From Lamellibrachia satsuma (taxonomy: Eukaryota > Annelida > Polychaeta > Sabellida > Siboglinidae): a DNA stretch of 64,000 nucleotides. The notes under the pieces were generated by a model. It was not told where the DNA came from. It worked only from the letters and a program-made list of their open reading frames with translations, and searched no databases. How positions within the stretch are numbered: the stretch's first letter is position 1; every line of letters begins with the position of its first letter. Positions 60,201 through 64,000 of this stretch are shown in pieces. The stretch is taken from contig BSQZ01000034.1 in the NCBI GenBank assembly GCA_033239005.1, positions 2,171,001-2,235,000 on the forward strand, read 5' to 3'. The position numbers and the translations under genes were made by a program.

Positions 60201-60503
60201 CCTCACGCCCAGGCCATGGTCGAGCGACTTGTAGCCATGGAACAGTCCGAAATGGATGTATCCTCGGAATTTCGTGTCCAGATCACCGCCGGTGACGTTC
60301 ATTGCTGAAATTTCAGTGTCTCTGTCGACCCGTTTGCGCGGGTACGCCACGACCCAGTAATCGGTAGCGAGGGAAGCTGACAGCGAAATGACGCTGATCG
60401 CGCTTCCGATAAACATCAACAAATATGTCCATCGCTTTTTCCGTTCCATTCTGTTTCTTAGGAAGAATTCACGTGTTTTGTTCAGCGACGACAATAGGTC
60501 CAA
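56923..60503 (-). CDS. Clarin-family tetraspan membrane protein, gene span of 3 coding exons
   Basis: Exons join to 813 nt, 270 aa plus stop (vertebrate clarins about 230 aa). Seen: a short basic N-terminus, TM1 about 26-47, a first extracellular loop with an NVT sequon at 69-71 followed by the clarin block GYIHFGLFHG (81-90) and GLGVRQ, TM2 about 121-142, the second signature GPLGLYLWNAMA before exon 3, then TM3 and TM4 in exon 3. In CLRN1 the matching parts are an N-glycosylation site, YGLFHG and GPLGLYL. Clarins are plasma-membrane proteins; CLRN1 is needed in hair cells and photoreceptors. Here the role is unknown. Met19 is a possible alternative start. Both introns are phase 1. The paralog (1, 2 or 3) is not assignable, so no symbol is given. 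Confidence 0.87.
57420..57712. repeat. 29-bp minisatellite in clarin intron 2, left part
   Basis: About 10 units of CACCAGCCACCAATACATAA TGACCAACC with T/A and C/T variants. Continues at 58506 after a LINE fragment. Confidence 0.97.
57713..58505 (-). pseudogene. 5'-truncated LINE fragment inside the minisatellite
   Basis: On the minus strand it reads from just after the RT catalytic box to the 3' end: FGKCKCIHIGHGN, EKDLGVTFNADMKVSEQC, then, after a 1-nt frameshift near 58300, LEYCIQAWKPYRKKDIDKIE, ERIQKRATKMI and VINEWNKLP, ending RYLIRAGYT and a stop at 57814-57816. This is the C-terminal region of CR1/Jockey-like LINE ORF2. The 3' tail has a short GTTAAATCTT repeat (57713-57731). 5' truncation and the tail fit target-primed reverse transcription. 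The frameshift makes it dead. Confidence 0.9.
58506..59062. repeat. 29-bp minisatellite in clarin intron 2, right part
   Basis: About 19 units of the same 29-bp repeat; variants with CAGCGACC and TTACCAG recur in blocks. Confidence 0.97.
59386..59571 (-). CDS. Clarin-like coding exon 2
   Basis: Acceptor TTTTTCCAG, donor GTGAGT; 186 nt, phase 1 to 1. Encodes TM2 and GPLGLYLWNAMA. Confidence 0.9.
59941..59993. repeat. (CAGC)n microsatellite in clarin intron 1
   Basis: Tetranucleotide run CCAGCCAGCCAGTCAGTCAG with further CAGC units. Confidence 0.93.
60185..60503 (-). CDS. Clarin-like coding exon 1
   Basis: ATG at 60503; 319 nt, donor GTGAGT, phase 1 end. Encodes TM1, the NVT sequon and HFGLFHG. 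Confidence 0.88.
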
Positions 60504-61754
60504 TGTGAAATGTATTGAACCGTGCCTGTCAAAGAAATATTTATATCGCTAACGAACAATAACACTACTGAACCGAAAGGTCGGTCGTCTGATTGCCAAT
60601 ACGTACGCCACCTGCTGGATTGCAATTATGTTAATAGAGTATATGGTGGCGCCACATAGTGATAGTTCTAGTAAGAGCGTCCGTAACCTCGATTATCCAA
60701 GCCCCGGGATGTGGCGCCACCGTTTGTCGCACGCAACATCCTGGAAGCAAATCCGTTGCGACGGAAATTATTATATGCAACCAGATTCTGGTTGCATGCA
60801 ATAATACACTGGCCTACACAAAATGGAGTCTGTAACAGTCAAAATATCTCTTCAGAGCTAGTCTGGCTTGTGCGGCTCTTGCTCGTCTTCGTGAACTCGA
60901 TCGCCACGACATAAGTGTTCATATATATTGCATGTTTATTGCATTTTAATACTGTTCAAAATATCCTAGACGAGTTAGCTTTCAGTGGCCTGGATTCTCG
61001 CCTTTCGCTAGAAATGCGAGTCTGTTGCCTATCAGTAGGAATGCTTGGCGTGTCAACGGTAATATACCATTTGATTTATATGTTCATCAAAGCCAAAGGA
61101 CACAAGAATATATCCGTTTGCCTGATGTAGTTCAAAGGAAAACAGTTTCGTATATTTGCCACTAGTGATCATCCAGAATGTCGCAGATTGCACGGGAATT
61201 GCTACCAGTTTGGCGCGGTCCACATGCACAACATTAATTGCAATTCTACTACTAAAAATATGTGTATGCGTGATGACGTCATGTGTATAAATTACCCTGT
61301 CGCGGTTGTCGCGAATAGCAGCATCCACGAACGAATTAGACTGGGCGGACATTTATGTGGCATATGCCGAAGACAGTCGACAAATTAATGGTCCACACGC
61401 TACTCCACGACTCATCCGTTACGGGCGTGAGGCCGTGAGCGGCAACGTGAAATATGTCAAGTCTAAAACTGTTGAACGTATGACGTACGCGACGTCTTCG
61501 CAGATATTTAAAGGCATAATAAACGTTTCATGGCTCAGACCACAGAGAAGTCACGTACAACTGTTTTGCTATAAACAGACACGCGACGAGTGAACACGGA
61601 CAGTGACATTAATTGGCTGCACCGGGTACAACCGTAAAAGGTACTTACTGCGCATAAACATGGCCATCAATAAAGCCAAGGATTGGCACGCATGTCGCCA
61701 CATGCGCACAAAATGGAAACGCGTTTGTTGTTTCGATCACGACAATGCGGTGGA
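60504..61754. other. Clarin upstream region, otherwise gene-free
   Basis: Two perfect GTGGCGCCAC palindromes lie at 60645-60654 and 60711-60720. The frames at 61306-61593 and 61603-61800 match no family I know. No TATA box could be assigned. Confidence 0.5.
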
Positions 61755-61922
61755 CGATAAACGGTCTGCGTTTTATCTCTGTTCACGACCCATCGAGTAG
61801 CTACGACCCAGTTCCTACTCCGTCGAGACAAAGAGTCGTCAAGTATTGTATTGTTTAGCGCTTGAAATGTCAGTGTAATGCCACACGCTCGTGCCTACAA
61901 CACGCACACACGCGCACGCACG
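61755..61922 (+). repeat. Left arm of a long inverted repeat
   Basis: Begins CGATAAACGGTCTGCGTTTT and ends CGCGCACGCACGA. It is about 95-97% identical to the reverse complement of 62768-62935. Confidence 0.93.
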
Positions 61923-61925
61923 ACC

Positions 61926-62538
61926 ATATATATATATATATATATGCATGTATGTATGTATGTATGTATGTATGTATGTGTGTATGTATATATGTGTGTA
62001 TCTACGTATGTATGTATGTATGTATGTATGTATGTATGTATGTATGTATGTATGTATGTGTGTGTGTGTATGTGTGTATGTATATATGTGTGTATCTATG
62101 TGTGTATCTATGTGTGTATGTATGTATGTATGTATGTACGTATGTACGTATGTACGTATGTATGTATGTATGTATGTATGTATGTATGTACGTATGTATG
62201 TATGTATGTATGTATGTATGTGTGTATGTATATATGTGTGTATCTATGTATGTATGTATGTATATATGTTTGTATGTATGTATGTATGTATGTATGTATG
62301 TATGTTTGTATGTGTGTATGTATATATGTGTGTATCTATGTATGTATGTATATGTATGTATGTATGTATGTATGTACGTATGTATGTATGTATGTATGTA
62401 TGTATGTATGTACGTATGTATGTATGTATGTATATATGTGTGTATCTATGAATGTATGTATGTACGTATGTATGTACGTATGTATGTACGTATGTATGTA
62501 TGTATGTATGTATGTATGTATGCATGTATGTATGTATG

Positions 62539-62618
<80 letters not shown>
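61926..62618. repeat. (TATG)n and (TA)n microsatellite core of the inverted repeat
   Basis: (TA)n, then about 600 bp of TATG units with TGTG, TATC and TACG interruptions, then about 35 TA units. The long Tyr/Val/Cys/Met frames on both strands here are microsatellite artefacts. Confidence 0.98.
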
Positions 62619-62642
62619 ATACTTATGTTGCGCTAAAATCCT

Positions 62643-62644
<2 letters not shown>

Positions 62645-62698
<54 letters not shown>
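62645..62698. repeat. (TA)n microsatellite
   Basis: About 27 TA units, flanked on both sides by the word GCTAAAATCCTCGG (62629-62642 and 62719-62732), a short direct repeat. Confidence 0.95.
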
Positions 62699-62699
<1 letters not shown>

Positions 62700-62767
62700 T
62701 ACTTATATCTTATATTGAGCTAAAATCCTCGGGAGACCCAAACTTCTTTGTGCGTTTATGTGTGCGC

Positions 62768-62935
62768 ATGCTCGTGCGTGCGCGTGTGTGCGTGTTGTAG
62801 GCACGAGCGTGTGGCACTGACGTTTCAAGCGTTAAACAATACAATACTTGACGACTCTTTGTCTCGTCGGAGTAGGAACTGGGCCATAGCTACTCGATGG
62901 GTCGTGAACAGAGATAAAACGCAGACCGTTTATCG
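62768..62935 (-). repeat. Right arm of the long inverted repeat
   Basis: Reverse complement of 61755-61922 with about five substitutions and one small indel. Together the arms enclose an 845-bp microsatellite core. Confidence 0.93.
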
Positions 62936-62966
62936 TGTCTAGATGTGAGATGAGTGGTGTCTTTGT

Positions 62967-63242
<276 letters not shown>

Positions 63243-63414
63243 AACCAGCCGATGCTACAATTACCGAGTGACGTAAACTGAACGTAATCGTGACGTAATC
63301 TGCTGTGCTTAAATCCCTCCTTTTTGCTAGTGTCATTTCAAATTCTTTTTTGCGAAAAATTAAACTTACCTAGTATCCACGGCAACATTAGTTCGTTTAT
63401 GCAACTTGTGTATG

Positions 63415-63680
63415 TAGTTTATGTGAAATCATCAGACAAACTATTACATTAATATTTGATAAAGCATTAAGTGAAGTGAAGACGGAAACTCTGAAAACTC
63501 ACGAATTTCACCCTCTGTGAAATTTCGTAATTTTGTCACGTGATCGGCGAGAGGATGGAAGTCATGCCCGTGATCGGCATTGACCCGCACAGTGTTTATC
63601 ATTTCGGATATCCACTATTTTGAGCCTTACCAGATCTAACGACTAAAGTCAATTCTTTCGATGATTTGAACTTTTTTATT
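63415..63680 (+). repeat. Dispersed repeat B, copy 2
   Basis: Contains GTGAAATCATCAGACAAACT ATTACATTA and TTACCAGATC...AATTCTTTCGATGATTTGAAC in the same order as 31440-31545, but about 190 bp apart, with a segment between them that the other copy lacks. Confidence 0.6.
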
Positions 63681-63829
63681 AAATCAATTGCGGATGTTAC
63701 ATAACATATTACATATTTGGACATCAACGAACCGTATTGGCGATAGGCTAAATCAGTTGAGGATGGAGTTTTAATTGAACGCAATATAATTATTATTTCC
63801 CCAATTAAAGTGCAACATAATCAAGTTCA

Positions 63830-63990
63830 TGTTCAAGTTTTATCCTCTAATATCGTACAATGGTGTATGAGATAAATATACAATACCAAGAGTACTTGAA
63901 AGTACGCAAAACATAAAAAAAATAACAAGAACAGTCAATGTTAATTAAATTTAGCAATTATGATTTTTATTAACTTACAAATTCTTATTA
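63830..63990. repeat. Dispersed repeat, copy B of the 6180 family
   Basis: Matches 6180-6341 in the same orientation and may run on to the window edge. Confidence 0.75.
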
Positions 63991-64000
63991 GTTTATTTAA

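Noticed and set aside
61862..62800. Long frames of 93-312 codons on both strands
   Set aside because: They are translations of TATG and TA microsatellite in all frames (Tyr/Val/Cys/Met or Tyr/Ile/His repeats), and not genes.

Overview
The window is nuclear DNA of an invertebrate animal. Its genes are split by GT-AG introns, the intergenic and intronic DNA is AT-rich and CpG-poor, and there are many microsatellites, minisatellites, tRNA-derived SINEs, LINE fragments, a Ty3/gypsy element and small TIR elements. The protein families and the SINE type suggest a spiralian such as a mollusc, but that is a low-confidence inference. No prokaryotic feature is present.

Three host genes can be assembled exon by exon with fully consistent splice phases. 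(1) SLBP, the histone mRNA stem-loop-binding protein, is on the minus strand: 8 coding exons from 28546 down to 14785, 365 aa. (2) A CDC25 dual-specificity phosphatase is on the plus strand: 13 coding exons from 29330 to 53052, 574 aa, followed by a 3'UTR of about 1.8 kb. (3) A clarin-family four-pass membrane protein is on the minus strand: 3 coding exons from 60503 down to 56923, 270 aa.

SLBP and CDC25 are head to head with 783 bp between their start codons. One controls S-phase histone mRNA and the other mitotic entry. The shared CpG-rich spacer carries a strong E2F-like site, so a common cell-cycle promoter is a reasonable hypothesis.

Layout: 1-4263 is the 3' part of a Ty3/gypsy retrotransposon (open pol frame, polypurine tract, candidate 3' LTR). 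4264-14400 is gene-free and repeat-rich (minisatellites, a decayed LINE reverse transcriptase, tRNA-derived SINEs, a 400-bp duplication). 14417-28546 is SLBP, whose introns hold a piggyBac-like element, several minisatellites and a TA-flanked TIR element sitting inside a SINE-derived minisatellite. 28547-29329 is the shared promoter region. 29330-54826 is CDC25, with a 14.4-kb third intron. 54891-56272 holds a small TIR element, a 49-bp minisatellite and a LINE relic. 56923-60503 is the clarin gene, with a LINE 3' fragment inside a 29-bp minisatellite in intron 2. 60504-64000 is gene-free and has a 1.2-kb inverted-repeat (foldback) structure filled with TATG/TA microsatellite, then a long perfect AT tract.

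I found no clearly new molecular system. The most unusual points are the SLBP-CDC25 divergent pair, the duplicated DSG-bearing exons in CDC25, the cluster of four Pumilio-type motifs in the CDC25 3'UTR, the uniform phase-2 introns of SLBP, the SINE-to-minisatellite-to-transposon nesting, and the foldback structure near the right edge. All exon calls are manual readings of splice sites and conserved motifs; no alignment or database search was run.
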